A DNA stretch of 58,770 nucleotides from CALGDE01 sp964655355 (lineage in GTDB: Bacteria; Cyanobacteriota; Cyanobacteriia; CACIAM-69d): NCBI GenBank assembly GCA_964655355.1, contig CAZZMD010000025.1:1-58770 (forward strand), given 5' to 3'. This document shows positions 41,783 through 51,189 of the stretch, piece by piece. How positions within the stretch are numbered: the stretch's first letter is position 1; every line of letters begins with the position of its first letter. Position numbers and translations under genes: made by a program. A model generated the notes under the pieces. That model was not told the DNA's origin. It saw only the letters and a program-made list of their open reading frames with translations, and ran no database searches.

Positions 41783-42883
41783 TTAGCCCCCACCCATGGA
41801 CTGGGCAAGGCTGATAAAGAGGGGAATGCCAACAGCCAGGGCGATCGGTGTACCCACCGCAGTCGAGGAACCGATATAGGCGGAAGGATTAGCAGAAGGG
41901 ATACCTGCCCGTAAGGTCGGCGGTCCGGAAATATCCGAACTGGACGCAGCAATAACCGCCAGAATCACTGCACCACCCAGGCTAAAGTTCGTCGCGTAGT
42001 GGGCAATGAGACCGAAACCAAATGCAATCAAGCCGTGGACCAAAGGCGCGATCGCCGCATACAGGGCATACCACTGCCCCACCTTACGCAGCTCCCCAAG
42101 TCTCGCCGTTGCCTCCATCCCCATCACCAACATCAGGATGGACAACAACCCCCGGAAACCAGGCTCAAAAAAGCCCTCATAGACCCTTTCCGGACGAGTC
42201 AACAGCCCCAACGCCAGACCCAGCAACAGCGCCGATAGGGCAGATCCCTGAAGACTTTCCTGGATGATGGGCCAAATCTCAACCTTCGCAGGCTTGGACA
42301 TCGGAGGCAGGCTAGTGGACTCCATGCCAGGCTCGCCGTCATTCCCAAAGAACTCCTGCTTGCTGCGACGCTCCTCGCGCTGGCGTTCAGCCTCACGCTT
42401 CTTAGTGAGGTAGACACTGGCCAACACGATCGCCGTCACCAGGGCTGGAATATCCATAAACGGATAAAGCGCCGCCGCCCAAGGCTCATAAAAAATATCT
42501 TCAGACTCCAACAGGGTCAGAGCAGCAGCAAGGGTCGAACCACTCACCGCCCCAAACAACCCCGCCGTAGCGATGCCGTCCACCACTCTCACCTTAGGCA
42601 ACATCGCCAAAGTGTAGCGCCCGAGGAAGACAATTAAAATCCCCACCACCACGGCAAAAGCAGCGGGCAACAGCATCGCCGCTATATCGGCATTGCGAAT
42701 TGCAATACCACCGCTCAGCCCCACCTTAATAAGGAGCATAAATACAATGAACTTATAAACCGCGTCGGGCACTTGTAGGCGGCTATTCACAGCGGCAACA
42801 ACCATGCCACCAATCAAAAAGCCCAGGGTTGGAGACTGTAACTTATCCAGAAACAGCGAGAAAAACTCCGATAAAAACTCCAC
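41783..42883 (-). CDS. sbtA: Sodium-dependent bicarbonate transporter SbtA
   Basis: 366 residues, about ten hydrophobic helices in two inverted halves, matching the cyanobacterial SbtA family that imports HCO3- with Na+ for the CO2-concentrating mechanism. Recognisable segments are SPTLGFLIGGMVVAAVNSRLQVPD, the LFGAVSGSTLAAALTLLE helix break and AASSSDISGPPTLRAGIPSANPSAY near the C-terminus. A charged cytosolic loop with KKREAEREREE-like composition lies around residues 160-190 between the halves. The start is GTG 42883 with an excellent AAGGAGG 9 bases upstream. sbtB follows after 178 bases. Confidence 0.95.
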   Translation of the reverse strand: MEFLSEFFSLFLDKLQSPTLGFLIGGMVVAAVNSRLQVPDAVYKFIVFMLLIKVGLSGGIAIRNADIAAMLLPAAFAVVVGILIVFLGRYTLAMLPKVRVVDGIATAGLFGAVSGSTLAAALTLLESEDIFYEPWAAALYPFMDIPALVTAIVLASVYLTKKREAERQREERRSKQEFFGNDGEPGMESTSLPPMSKPAKVEIWPIIQESLQGSALSALLLGLALGLLTRPERVYEGFFEPGFRGLLSILMLVMGMEATARLGELRKVGQWYALYAAIAPLVHGLIAFGFGLIAHYATNFSLGGAVILAVIAASSSDISGPPTLRAGIPSANPSAYIGSSTAVGTPIALAVGIPLFISLAQSMGGG

Positions 42884-43269
42884 AGGGTACGTCCTCCTTC
42901 ATCAAGATTTGGGGGGTGTAGGAAACGGGCGAACACGAAGGGTAGGCATAGACCAACCGCGATCGCGCGGCTAATCTCACTCATTGCGCCAGAGCGGCAA
43001 GGGTCTCCGACAAGGGCTCGTATTAACGCCCATAGACTCAAGACTATGGAAACCTCGAATCCATGCGTTTTAGTCTATCGCCAAAACTGCAACACTTCAC
43101 CCCATCGCGGAACGCAATTCAAAATCCCATTGATAAGCCAAACTTTTAGCTTGTGCTTTTGCAGATATTTTCAGCTGATGGGTAGATGGCAAATATCGGC
43201 AGTAAGTGTATTGAGTGGATATAGGGAGCGGATATAAGCAGCGATCGCCCCTGGGGCTTTAGGATCTAT
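42884..43269. other. Upstream region of sbtA
   Basis: 386 bases between sbtA and the DMT gene end; the sbtA promoter must lie here or nearby. AAGGAGG at about 42893-42899 is its ribosome-binding site. A CATAG/CTATG inverted repeat is near 43031-43048. A 13-bp tandem pair (AGTGGATATAGGG, AGCGGATATAAGC) fills 43214-43239. No convincing carbon-regulator site was identified and no gene is seen. Confidence 0.5.
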
Positions 43270-44253
43270 CTAGCCTTGCACCAGGATGACGATGCCGCCC
43301 ACCGTGACCAGGGCCCCGGCGATCGCCCGATAACTCAACCGTTCCCCCCCGAGCCAAAGAATCGGAAGGATGAATAGCGGGCTGGTGGCGAGGCAAGTTT
43401 GGGCAATGCCCGCGAAGGTAAGTTTTAAAGCGGTTTGTTGAAGGGAGATGCCCAGGTACGTGCCGAGGAAGGTGGCGAGCAGAAGGCGCAGGCTGAGATG
43501 GAACGGCAGACGGAGGCGGTTGGGGGGCGAAGCGTCCTCCGGAGCCGAGCTGGGGGACTTGAAGAGATGGGTAACGGTGGCGATCGCCAGGGCCATCATG
43601 GAGCCAGCGACCAGTCGGACGAGCCCACTTTGCTGGGGGTCTACGGTGCTCGCCGCCAAGGTTCCCCGGGCAATCACCGATCCGCCCGCTTGGGAGAGGG
43701 CCGCGATGATGCCCCACGCAATGCCCTGGATTTTGGTCTGGAGGTGAGATTGAGAGGGGCTTGGGGTCGGGATTGCATCGGGGGCAGTTTGTTCGGCGAG
43801 GGTCCAGGTGATGCCGACAACGGCGATCGCCATGCCCGACAATGTCGTCACACTTAAAGCTTCTTGCAAAAAAATCCAAGCCAACGTCGCAGTCACAATG
43901 GGCGCGCCCGCTTCCAACAGTAGGGACAGGCGAGGTCCCAGACGATTAAGGGATTCAAAATAGGCGGTGTCTCCCACCCCAATGCCAAGAACCCCACTGA
44001 GGGCCAGAAATCCCATCTCCGATCCCGTCAGAGACAGCCACGGCTCCCCCGTCGCCAGCGATCGCCCCAGCAAGGTCAGTAAAAATAACGTGATGGCGAT
44101 CGCCCCCTTGAGGCAATTCAACCCAGCGGGACTTAAAATTCCCCCCAAGCGACTAAAAAGTCGCGTGGCGATCGCCCAGCAAAACGCCGCCGACAATGCC
44201 GCGCCGATACCCAGGGTGCTATCCGGCAGTCCCGCTAATCCCATCAATCCCAT
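43270..44253 (-). CDS. DMT-superfamily permease (EamA type)
   Basis: 327 residues with ten predicted membrane helices forming two EamA repeats. The first runs AALSAAFCWAIATRLFSRLGG to ALSVTTLSGMAIAVVGITW; the second runs GIAWGIIAALSQAGGSVIARG to SYRAIAGALVTVGGIVIL. PYFES-like and EAGAPIVTATLAWIFLQE segments are typical drug/metabolite transporter features. The substrate is unknown; many relatives export amino acids or metabolites. It is divergent from the potassium-channel gene, with 74 bases between starts. Confidence 0.9.
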   Translation of the reverse strand: MGLMGLAGLPDSTLGIGAALSAAFCWAIATRLFSRLGGILSPAGLNCLKGAIAITLFLLTLLGRSLATGEPWLSLTGSEMGFLALSGVLGIGVGDTAYFESLNRLGPRLSLLLEAGAPIVTATLAWIFLQEALSVTTLSGMAIAVVGITWTLAEQTAPDAIPTPSPSQSHLQTKIQGIAWGIIAALSQAGGSVIARGTLAASTVDPQQSGLVRLVAGSMMALAIATVTHLFKSPSSAPEDASPPNRLRLPFHLSLRLLLATFLGTYLGISLQQTALKLTFAGIAQTCLATSPLFILPILWLGGERLSYRAIAGALVTVGGIVILVQG

Positions 44254-44327
44254 ATCCCCGTCCCCCAGAGCGGCATATCCCCGAGAAACGGTAGCATTTA
44301 TGGGTCATCCCGCCCGCGTTTCCCCCC

Positions 44328-45182
44328 ATGAACCAGGCCGAGATTAAAACCAGTGCCGTGTCCTCCCCCGCCAATCCCTGGCGCGATCGCCTGCGGGGTT
44401 GGCTCGATGACCTGGAGACCCCCACGAGCTGGGTAATCAACCTGGTCTTTTTTGCGGCCATTCTGGCGGCGGCAAGTACTTTTGTAGCGGAGACATTTAC
44501 GTTAGAGCCGGCGATCGCCCAACGCCTCCATCGCTTCGACCAAAGCTTAGCGGTGATTTTCCTGTTGGAATACGGTCTACGGTGGTGGGCCTCCCCCAAC
44601 CGCTGGCGCTATCCCTTCCAGCCCTATTCCCTCGTGGACCTGGTGGCTGTCGTGCCCCTCTTTTTCGGGGGATGGGACATTTTGTTTATTCGACTGCTGC
44701 GATCGTTTCGGATTTTACTGCTGCTGCGCTTTTTTGATCGCCGCCGCTTCCTTACCCGCCTCAGCCTCGCCGACAGTCAAATCCTGGGGCGAATTCTTCT
44801 GACATTGCTATGCCTGCTCTTTATCGCCGCCGGGCTGATCTATAACGTCGAGCACAACACCGCCGGCTCCGCCATCCATAACTTTCTGGACGCGTTTTAT
44901 TTCACCGTCGTGACCATGACCACCGTCGGCTTTGGGGATATTACGCCCCTATCCAACGGGGGGCGGCTGGTGACCCTGCTGATGATTCTGGCGGGGATCA
45001 CCCTCATCCCCTGGCAGGTCAGCGAACTGGTCCGTCAATTCATCCGCAGCGCCAACAAAATCACCCAAAGCTGCCCCGGCTGTGGCTGGGAATACCATGA
45101 CCCCGACGCTCGCTATTGCAAACGGTGCGGCACTAGCCTAAACCCGCCCTCGGGCACAGAGGCATCGGATGTAGCGGCGTAG
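44328..45182 (+). CDS. Voltage-gated-type potassium channel with C-terminal zinc ribbon
   Basis: 284 residues with six-helix channel architecture. An Arg-rich S4-like helix (RLLRSFRILLLLRFFDRRRF) precedes the pore loop, whose selectivity filter TVGFGD occupies residues 199-204 between S5 and S6. TVGFGD predicts K+ selectivity. The cytosolic tail carries a CxxC...CxxC zinc ribbon (CPGCGWEYHDPDARYCKRCG), a tail seen in other cyanobacterial channels as I remember them, whose role is not established. It is a plasma- or thylakoid-membrane protein. The DMT gene is divergent, so each has its own promoter in a 74-base gap. Confidence 0.9.
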   Translation: MNQAEIKTSAVSSPANPWRDRLRGWLDDLETPTSWVINLVFFAAILAAASTFVAETFTLEPAIAQRLHRFDQSLAVIFLLEYGLRWWASPNRWRYPFQPYSLVDLVAVVPLFFGGWDILFIRLLRSFRILLLLRFFDRRRFLTRLSLADSQILGRILLTLLCLLFIAAGLIYNVEHNTAGSAIHNFLDAFYFTVVTMTTVGFGDITPLSNGGRLVTLLMILAGITLIPWQVSELVRQFIRSANKITQSCPGCGWEYHDPDARYCKRCGTSLNPPSGTEASDVAA

Positions 45183-45274
45183 TAACGGCGATCGCCCCCC
45201 ATCCCGCATCGAAAGGGTAGTTTATAGGCAAGATCCCGGTAGACGTTCCCAAAAATTTTCGATAGAGTCGGTAT

Positions 45275-45302
45275 CAAGATTCAAAGATCAAGATTCAAAG
45301 AA
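45275..45302. repeat. 14-bp tandem duplication
   Basis: CAAGATTCAAAGAT followed by CAAGATTCAAAGAA, 41 bases before the M23 peptidase start. Confidence 0.9.
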
Positions 45303-45342
45303 AGATCGATATCCCATCGGTGCCGCGCATCGCCATCCCGCT

Positions 45343-46254
45343 TTGACGTCCCAAAAGCTACTGCCCCCCAGCCCTTCGCAACGTCGCCCCCTCGTCGCTG
45401 CCCGCACCACCCTGCGGCGACGGCTCAATTTGGCATTGCTGGTGGGTTTATTCGGGGCAGGCATCCTAGCAACGGATTTATTAGCCGCGATCGCCGCCCA
45501 GACTCGGGATCTCGTCATTGGCGACAGCAGCCCCAGCGGCGAAACGGAACAGGTGGAAGACTGGGTTGAAAGCTCCCGCGCCACCCAAGAGGCCGGCCCC
45601 CCCAGCAGCGACCTAGAAACCCTTGGCAACACCCAAGCCATCCTCCAGGACGGAGGAGACAACGACGGCGATCCCAAATCCGCCCCCCTCAAAGCAGAGC
45701 CCGCCCAAGCAGAGAAAGCCGCCGTCAGCCCATCCGCCGTCTCGGCGATCGCCCCCGGTCCGAAGCAACAGGCCACCGGCTTTTCCGGCGGCAGCGTTTG
45801 GCAACGGGGCTCCTTCCCGGTCGAAAATTTTCAGAGTTATACATCCGCCTTTGGCTATCGCAATTTTGGCGGTCGTTGGGCATTCCATCGCGGTTTAGAC
45901 CTAGCCGCCCCCAAAGGCAGCTATGTCCGCAACTGGTGGGCTGGCAAAGTCATCAAAATCTCCGACGGCGGTCTCTGCGGCACGACCGTGCGGATTCAAT
46001 CGGGCAACTGGCAGCACGTCTATTGCCATCTCAAAGGTCGTGTCGGGACCCGCAACGGTCGACGCTATCTCAACGACGCCGGCAGTGGTCTCGAAATTTG
46101 GGAAGGACAAATGGTCCAAACCGGAGCCCGCATTGGTCGCGTCGGCATGACCGGCCGCACCACCGGTCCCCACCTCCACTGGGGAATCAAATACGGCAAA
46201 GATTGGATCGACCCCGCCCTAGTCCTACGGGCCATGTACGCCTCCCGATCCTAA
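45343..46254 (+). CDS. M23-family (LytM) endopeptidase
   Basis: 303 residues starting at TTG 45343, the only reasonable initiator in frame. A basic N-terminus precedes one hydrophobic helix at about residues 30-50 (LALLVGLFGAGILATDLLAA), which anchors or exports the protein. A Pro/Ala/Ser linker follows, then the LytM domain: HRGLD with His182 and Asp186, then GPHLHWG with His277 and His279 as zinc ligands, and His225/229 nearby. Such enzymes cleave peptidoglycan cross-bridges or act as cell-division activators when ligands are lost; the ligands are intact here. A triplicated repeat separates it from the convergent ATP-grasp gene. Confidence 0.9.
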   Translation: MTSQKLLPPSPSQRRPLVAARTTLRRRLNLALLVGLFGAGILATDLLAAIAAQTRDLVIGDSSPSGETEQVEDWVESSRATQEAGPPSSDLETLGNTQAILQDGGDNDGDPKSAPLKAEPAQAEKAAVSPSAVSAIAPGPKQQATGFSGGSVWQRGSFPVENFQSYTSAFGYRNFGGRWAFHRGLDLAAPKGSYVRNWWAGKVIKISDGGLCGTTVRIQSGNWQHVYCHLKGRVGTRNGRRYLNDAGSGLEIWEGQMVQTGARIGRVGMTGRTTGPHLHWGIKYGKDWIDPALVLRAMYASRS

Positions 46255-46270
46255 ATAAATTGGGCGCACT

Positions 46271-46312
46271 GGGCTAAGCAATCTGGGCTAAGCAATCTGG
46301 GCTGAGCAATTA
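46271..46312. repeat. 14-bp tandem triplication at convergent gene ends
   Basis: GGGCTAAGCAATCT occurs at 46271-46284 and 46285-46298, then GGGCTGAGCAATTA at 46299-46312. The last copy includes the stop codon of the ATP-grasp gene. Confidence 0.95.
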
Positions 46313-47893
46313 GGACGACGGCCAGGAGAAGGGCATCGTTAGCCGCGCCATCGCCTCATCAGACGTTTCCCGATCCAGCGCCTCCGAGACCTGGTTATAA
46401 AGCGCCTCCGCTTCCCCTCGCGAATTACCAATACTGGTCATCCCCAATTTTCCAAACTCCGATAGGCACCCCATCAAATGAAACACGGTGCCCGTCTCGG
46501 TGCTGGTGTCGAAATGGAGTTGATTAAAGGCGATCGCATCCATCAGGTCGCTCGGCAATAATCCCCGATAGCGATCGCTCTCCAGGTTATCGGTCGCCTT
46601 GTAATACTTTGCCTGCCCCTGGAGGCTGTAAAACCGCCCGTCTTCGGTGTTGTACTCGCCCTTAGTGAGCAACTTCATCGCCATAAACGGGTGAGTGGTC
46701 CCCCCCTTGCGCAAATTAATCTCGATCGCCTGCACATCCCAGCGTCCCGACTCCTGCTGCACCACAACAAAATCGACACCGAAACGTTCCAGCGCCCCAT
46801 AGTTCGCCAGCTTTTCCCCCACCGCTTGCCCATAACGCTGAAGCTGTAATCGATAATCCTGATGGGCCGGAAACTCGCACCCCAAGAAGATTTGTCCGTC
46901 CGGTCCCCCCAAAATTTGGTCATGGGTCGATAGCACTTCCACCTTGCCGCAAGGATTAATACGCCCCTGAACACTGGGCGATCGCTTCACGTCTCCCTCG
47001 ATAAAGGTTTCAACGATCGCCCCCAACTCCGGAATACTTTGCCGGAATGTCAGCCAGGTTTCATCACTGGACTGGAATCGCATGGCTTGGAAGCGTTGGT
47101 GAATTTCGGGCAAGGCGGGGCGATCGCCCAAATCCCGTAAATCGAGCAACGCATTCCCTTCCCCCGAAAATCCTTCGTTTAGCTTCACCACGCATCGCTG
47201 TAGATGGGGATTGCGCTGTTTAAGGGCCAAGGTTTCTTGGGCGAGGTCATCGACCGAATGAACCAATGGGCTGCCATCCGGGTGGGGCACTTGGCATTCC
47301 GCAAAAATTTGACGGCTACCGCTTTTAGTCCCGAACCGTCCCAAGGCGGGATCCGTGGCCAGCAGGGGAATCCCAAGCTGTACGGACAAGTCTCGCTCTA
47401 AATCCGTGGCGTTATAGCAAATGGCATAGGCGCGATCGCGACGCACCGCCCGCCGAATTCGTTCGATCAATCGCGGCCGGTCCAGAATTTTTTGGGTGAG
47501 GGACGTGGGCGACGCGTCATAGGTGGAAAACAACAGCAGCCGATTCCGGGCATGGGAAAACGGAATCCCCGGCAACAGTTGGAGGTAGTAATCAATGATG
47601 CTGGGGTGGAGGGGTTGAGAAGTGACATAAATCAGCCGCGTTCGAGGGTTACGGAGACGAATCAAAGAGAATAAACACCGCTCTTCGTAATGCAAAAAGC
47701 CATGGACCTTCTGCAATTCATGGGAATCCAACGTCACCGACGGGATCACCACAATGTCGTAATCGCCCGTGTCAAACAGGTCCACCGATTGCCAGCGATC
47801 GCGCAATTGCGTCTGGAGCAATTGAAACTGCTCCGCCGCCGACGGGAGCACACTCCCCCCCTCAACACCCCCCTCAACCGCAGAAAACACCAT
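46310..47893 (-). CDS. ATP-grasp peptide-ligase-like protein (PGM1-related)
   Basis: 527 residues resembling the family annotated as PGM1-related peptide ligases: an N-terminal domain (DYDIVVIPSVTLDSHELQKV, then a YEERCLFSLIRLRNPRTRLIYVTS stretch) and a C-terminal ATP-grasp. Visible nucleotide-binding features are CVVKLNEGFSGEGNALLDL, EVLSTHDQILGGPDGQIFLG and the metal-binding NLRKGGTTHPFMAMKLLTKG. PGM1 makes peptide bonds in pheganomycin synthesis, but these widespread relatives have no proven product and no peptide partner gene is seen here. It is cytosolic. It is separated from the upstream aspA gene by a terminator, so it has its own promoter. Confidence 0.82.
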   Translation of the reverse strand: MVFSAVEGGVEGGSVLPSAAEQFQLLQTQLRDRWQSVDLFDTGDYDIVVIPSVTLDSHELQKVHGFLHYEERCLFSLIRLRNPRTRLIYVTSQPLHPSIIDYYLQLLPGIPFSHARNRLLLFSTYDASPTSLTQKILDRPRLIERIRRAVRRDRAYAICYNATDLERDLSVQLGIPLLATDPALGRFGTKSGSRQIFAECQVPHPDGSPLVHSVDDLAQETLALKQRNPHLQRCVVKLNEGFSGEGNALLDLRDLGDRPALPEIHQRFQAMRFQSSDETWLTFRQSIPELGAIVETFIEGDVKRSPSVQGRINPCGKVEVLSTHDQILGGPDGQIFLGCEFPAHQDYRLQLQRYGQAVGEKLANYGALERFGVDFVVVQQESGRWDVQAIEINLRKGGTTHPFMAMKLLTKGEYNTEDGRFYSLQGQAKYYKATDNLESDRYRGLLPSDLMDAIAFNQLHFDTSTETGTVFHLMGCLSEFGKLGMTSIGNSRGEAEALYNQVSEALDRETSDEAMARLTMPFSWPSS

Positions 47894-47911
47894 AGATTAC
47901 CGAAGACTAGC

Positions 47912-47952
47912 GAACAAAAGATTAGGACCGAGCGCAAACGCCTCGATCCTAA
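47912..47952 (-). terminator. Intrinsic terminator of the aspartate ammonia-lyase gene
   Basis: On the minus strand TTAGGATCGAG (47952-47942) pairs with CTCGGTCCTAA (47932-47922) over a 9-base loop. The single non-Watson-Crick pair is G-U only in the minus-strand RNA. TCTTTTGTT follows. It lies 28 bases after the aspA stop. Confidence 0.8.
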
Positions 47953-47979
47953 CAAGCGCCCTCAGGGTCGAAGCCGAGC

Positions 47980-49422
47980 CTAAGCCGAATCGTTACCGTC
48001 CTTAGGCAGCGTGCTCATGCGATCCAAATCCAAAATGTCCGTCAACTTATCCTCCGGAATCAGCTCCCGCTCCAGCACAATTTGCCGCAGAGATTTACCG
48101 GTTTCTAGGGATTCCTTAGCGATCGCCGCCGCCGTCAGATATCCCCCGGGCAAATGGGTATTTAACGCCGTCACCAACGCCAAACTGCCCTCCGCATAGG
48201 CCTCACAACGCTCCGGCACCGCTTCAATACCCGCAATACAGCGATCGCCCAGGGCCGCGATCGTATTCCCCAGAATCTCAATGCTGTGGATTAAGTCATA
48301 GGCAATCAACGGCATCATCACGTTGAGCTCCAACTGCCCCGCCTGGGCACACAGGGCGATCGCCTGGTCATAGCCCATCACCTGGAAACACACCATCGAG
48401 GTCATCTCCGCCATCACCGGATTATATTTCCCCGGCATAATCGACGATCCCGGCTGCACCGGCGGCAACTTAATTTCCTTCAACCCGGTCTTCGGCCCCG
48501 AATCCATCAGGCGCAAATCATGGGAAATTTTTGCGAGATCCTGCGCTAAATTCCGCAGACAGCCCGACACATTCACAAACGGCGACATACTCTGCATCGC
48601 CGCCATTAAATGGGGAGCCGGATGCAAATCCACCTCAATCAACTCCGAAAGCAACTCCGCCGATCGCCCACGATATTGGGGATGGGTATTGAGCCCGGTT
48701 CCCGCCGCACTCCCGCCCAACCCCAGCGCCGTCAAATCCGCCGACGCCATTTTTATCCGCCGCAAATGATCTTGCAAAATCTTTGCCCACGCCCGAAAGC
48801 CCTCCCCCAAGCGCACCGGCACCGCGTCCTGTAAATGGGTCCGCCCCGACTTCACCACATCTTTGAATTCGTCCCCCTTCGCCGCCATGTGATGAATCAT
48901 CGCCTCCAACGCCGGATAGAGCGTCCGCTTCAGCGCCAACAAACTGCCAATCCGAATCGCCGTGGGGATCACATCATTCGTGGACTGCCCATAATTCACA
49001 TGATCATTGGGACTCAGCCGAGCATAATTCCCTTTCGCATCCCCCAACAGCTCCAGCCCACGATTCGCCAACACCTCATTCACATTCATATGGTGAGACG
49101 TGCCCGCCCCCGCCTGATACACATCCACCACAAACTGATCCCGCAGCTTCCCCGCCAACACCTCATCCGCCGCCTGGACAATCACCGCCGACAGCTCCTC
49201 CGGAATACAGCCCAACTCCCCATTGGCGATCGCCGTTGCCTTCTTAATCAACACACAGGCTTCCACATAGGTCGGCAGAGGACGCAGCCCGCTAATGGGA
49301 AAATTCTCCGTTGCCCGCAGGGTTTGGATCCCGTAATAGGCAGAATCCGGCAGGGACTTCTCCCCCATTGAATCCTTCTCGATACGAAACCCTGCGGTAG
49401 GCTGGCTTGCGGCTTGACTCAT
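47980..49422 (-). CDS. aspA: Aspartate ammonia-lyase
   Basis: Reversibly deaminates L-aspartate to fumarate and ammonia; a homotetramer in the cytosol. Fumarase/aspartase superfamily motifs are present: AGAGTSHHMNVNEVLANR, SGRTHLQDAVPVRLG, LGGSAAGTGLNT and the active-site loop GSSIMPGKYNPVM, which has Tyr where most relatives have Val. The 480-residue length is standard. The GTSHHMNVNEV and TGLN patterns favour aspartase over class II fumarase, though the two families are close and the call is not absolute. It is divergent from the TPR gene, 154 bases from the TPR start chosen here. Confidence 0.88.
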   Translation of the reverse strand: MSQAASQPTAGFRIEKDSMGEKSLPDSAYYGIQTLRATENFPISGLRPLPTYVEACVLIKKATAIANGELGCIPEELSAVIVQAADEVLAGKLRDQFVVDVYQAGAGTSHHMNVNEVLANRGLELLGDAKGNYARLSPNDHVNYGQSTNDVIPTAIRIGSLLALKRTLYPALEAMIHHMAAKGDEFKDVVKSGRTHLQDAVPVRLGEGFRAWAKILQDHLRRIKMASADLTALGLGGSAAGTGLNTHPQYRGRSAELLSELIEVDLHPAPHLMAAMQSMSPFVNVSGCLRNLAQDLAKISHDLRLMDSGPKTGLKEIKLPPVQPGSSIMPGKYNPVMAEMTSMVCFQVMGYDQAIALCAQAGQLELNVMMPLIAYDLIHSIEILGNTIAALGDRCIAGIEAVPERCEAYAEGSLALVTALNTHLPGGYLTAAAIAKESLETGKSLRQIVLERELIPEDKLTDILDLDRMSTLPKDGNDSA

Positions 49423-49576
49423 AGCGATCGCCCCTTCTCAATGACAAACTTGACCCTCCGACGCTAGGGGCTGAGCTAGGGCAACGTCAAGACGCCGTGG
49501 GAGCGTGAATGATTACAATTGAGTGACCCAAAGGGTGCGAGTCGCAGGACAGTCACCGACGATCGCGCTGGGGTTT

Positions 49577-51181
49577 ATGGGGTTCACTCAAAAAACGATG
49601 CCAAGCTCAGAGCCAAGCCCAGATAGCGATATTCTCCAGCAGCTTTTCGAGTCCGGTGAATTTGGTGCATCCATGGCCCCCTCCGCCCCAGACGCCACCC
49701 CAACCACCCTAGAAATCACCGATCGCGAACCATCAGACGCAATAGAGGATGATAGCGACTCGGATTCCGATCCTGTTCACGCCTTAACCAGCCGCGCCAC
49801 CGCCTTGTTTATGGTGGGGCAATACGAAGCCGCGATCGCCGCCTACGATCAACTCCTCGATCTCGATCCCAGCGCCGCCGAGCCCTGGATAACACGGGGA
49901 CTCGCCCTGGGAAACCTTGATCGACACGAAGACGCGATCGCCTCCTATGACAAAGCCTTAGAACTTGATCCCCAAAACGCCCAAATCTGGACCCATCGCG
50001 GCACCGCCCTGGATGAACTCGGCCGTCACGAAGACGCGATCGCCGACTATGACAAAGCGCTTGAGTTAGACAACCAGGATCCCCAAACTTGGTACGGCCA
50101 GGGGCTCGCCCTCAGCAGTCTGGACCGCCACGAAGATGCGATCGCCGCCTACGAACAGGCCTTAACTCTCGATCCCAACGCGGGCGAAATCTGGCATCTG
50201 CGGGGGATTTCCCTCAGTCAATTCGATCGCTTTGGGGAAGCAGTGATGAGCTATGGCAAAGCGGTCGAACTCCAACCAACTAACGATTCTGCCTGGTATA
50301 ACCGAGCGATCGCCCTGGATGAATTGCAACGGTACGAAGAAGCGATCACCGCCTATGAAACGGTCCTAAAACTCCAGCCGGGGGACTATCAAGCCTGGAA
50401 TAACCATGGCTATGCCCTCGCCCAACTGGACGACTACGAAACGGCGATCGCCAGCTACGAAAAAGCCTTAGACCTCAAACCGGACTATCCCCAAGCCTGG
50501 AGCAACCATGGCTTTGCCCTGGCGCAACTGGGGGATCTCGAGAGTGCCATAAGCAGCTACGACACCGCCCTAGAACTCAATCCCGAGAGCCACCTAACGT
50601 GGTATTTCCGGGGACTCGCCCTGGATGAACTGGAACAATACGAAGACGCGATCGCCAGCTACGACCAATCCTTAGCCATCAACCCCGCCCGCGCCAACGC
50701 CTGGAATAACCGAGGGATTGCCTTAGATCGCCTCGGACAACACGAGGATGCGATCGCCAGCTATGACAACGCCGTCGACTGCGATCCCAGCCATACCCAA
50801 GCCTGGTATAACCGAGGGCTCAGCCTCAACCATCTCCAGCGCTACGACGAAGCCATCACCAGCTATAACCAAGCCCTCACCCTCGACCCGGACCACCATC
50901 CTGCCCTCTACAACATCGCCTGCTGCCATAGTCTCCAGGGTAATCCGGAGCAAGCGATCGCCGCCCTCCAACAGGCCATCGCGATCGCCCCCGACCATAA
51001 CCGCGACCTTGCCGACCAAGATCCCGACCTCGATCCCCTACGCACCGATCCCCGTTTCCAAGCCCTGCTCAACGGCACAGGACCAATAACAGCGGAGTCA
51101 GCAGCGGATGCAAACGATCCACCACCACCCCTCGACCCCCTCGCGGCAATCTTCGGACAGGCTTTCGGTCCCCAGGAATAG
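49577..51181 (+). CDS. Tetratricopeptide-repeat protein with 12 TPRs
   Basis: 534 residues from ATG 49577; GTG 49523 and ATG 49598 are other possible starts and none has a good Shine-Dalgarno. An acidic N-terminus (EDDSDSDSD) is followed by twelve consecutive 34-residue TPRs, the most regular reading HEDAIASYDKALELDP with W-N-R-G helices. A terminal capping segment DLADQDPDLDPLRTDPRF follows, then a Pro-rich tail. TPR arrays are protein-binding scaffolds; the partner is unknown. There is no signal peptide or membrane helix, so it is cytosolic. It ends 8 bases from the convergent murB stop. The underlying DNA shows 102-bp periodicity. Confidence 0.9.
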   Translation: MGFTQKTMPSSEPSPDSDILQQLFESGEFGASMAPSAPDATPTTLEITDREPSDAIEDDSDSDSDPVHALTSRATALFMVGQYEAAIAAYDQLLDLDPSAAEPWITRGLALGNLDRHEDAIASYDKALELDPQNAQIWTHRGTALDELGRHEDAIADYDKALELDNQDPQTWYGQGLALSSLDRHEDAIAAYEQALTLDPNAGEIWHLRGISLSQFDRFGEAVMSYGKAVELQPTNDSAWYNRAIALDELQRYEEAITAYETVLKLQPGDYQAWNNHGYALAQLDDYETAIASYEKALDLKPDYPQAWSNHGFALAQLGDLESAISSYDTALELNPESHLTWYFRGLALDELEQYEDAIASYDQSLAINPARANAWNNRGIALDRLGQHEDAIASYDNAVDCDPSHTQAWYNRGLSLNHLQRYDEAITSYNQALTLDPDHHPALYNIACCHSLQGNPEQAIAALQQAIAIAPDHNRDLADQDPDLDPLRTDPRFQALLNGTGPITAESAADANDPPPPLDPLAAIFGQAFGPQE

Positions 51182-51189
51182 CCCTAACC

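Noticed and set aside
43046..43237. 63-residue frame in the sbtA upstream region
   Set aside because: No ribosome-binding site, Cys-rich random-looking sequence, runs through a tandem duplication.
49577..51181. Regular 102-bp repeats considered as a non-coding satellite or CRISPR-like array
   Set aside because: They encode twelve standard 34-residue TPRs with no unique spacers.
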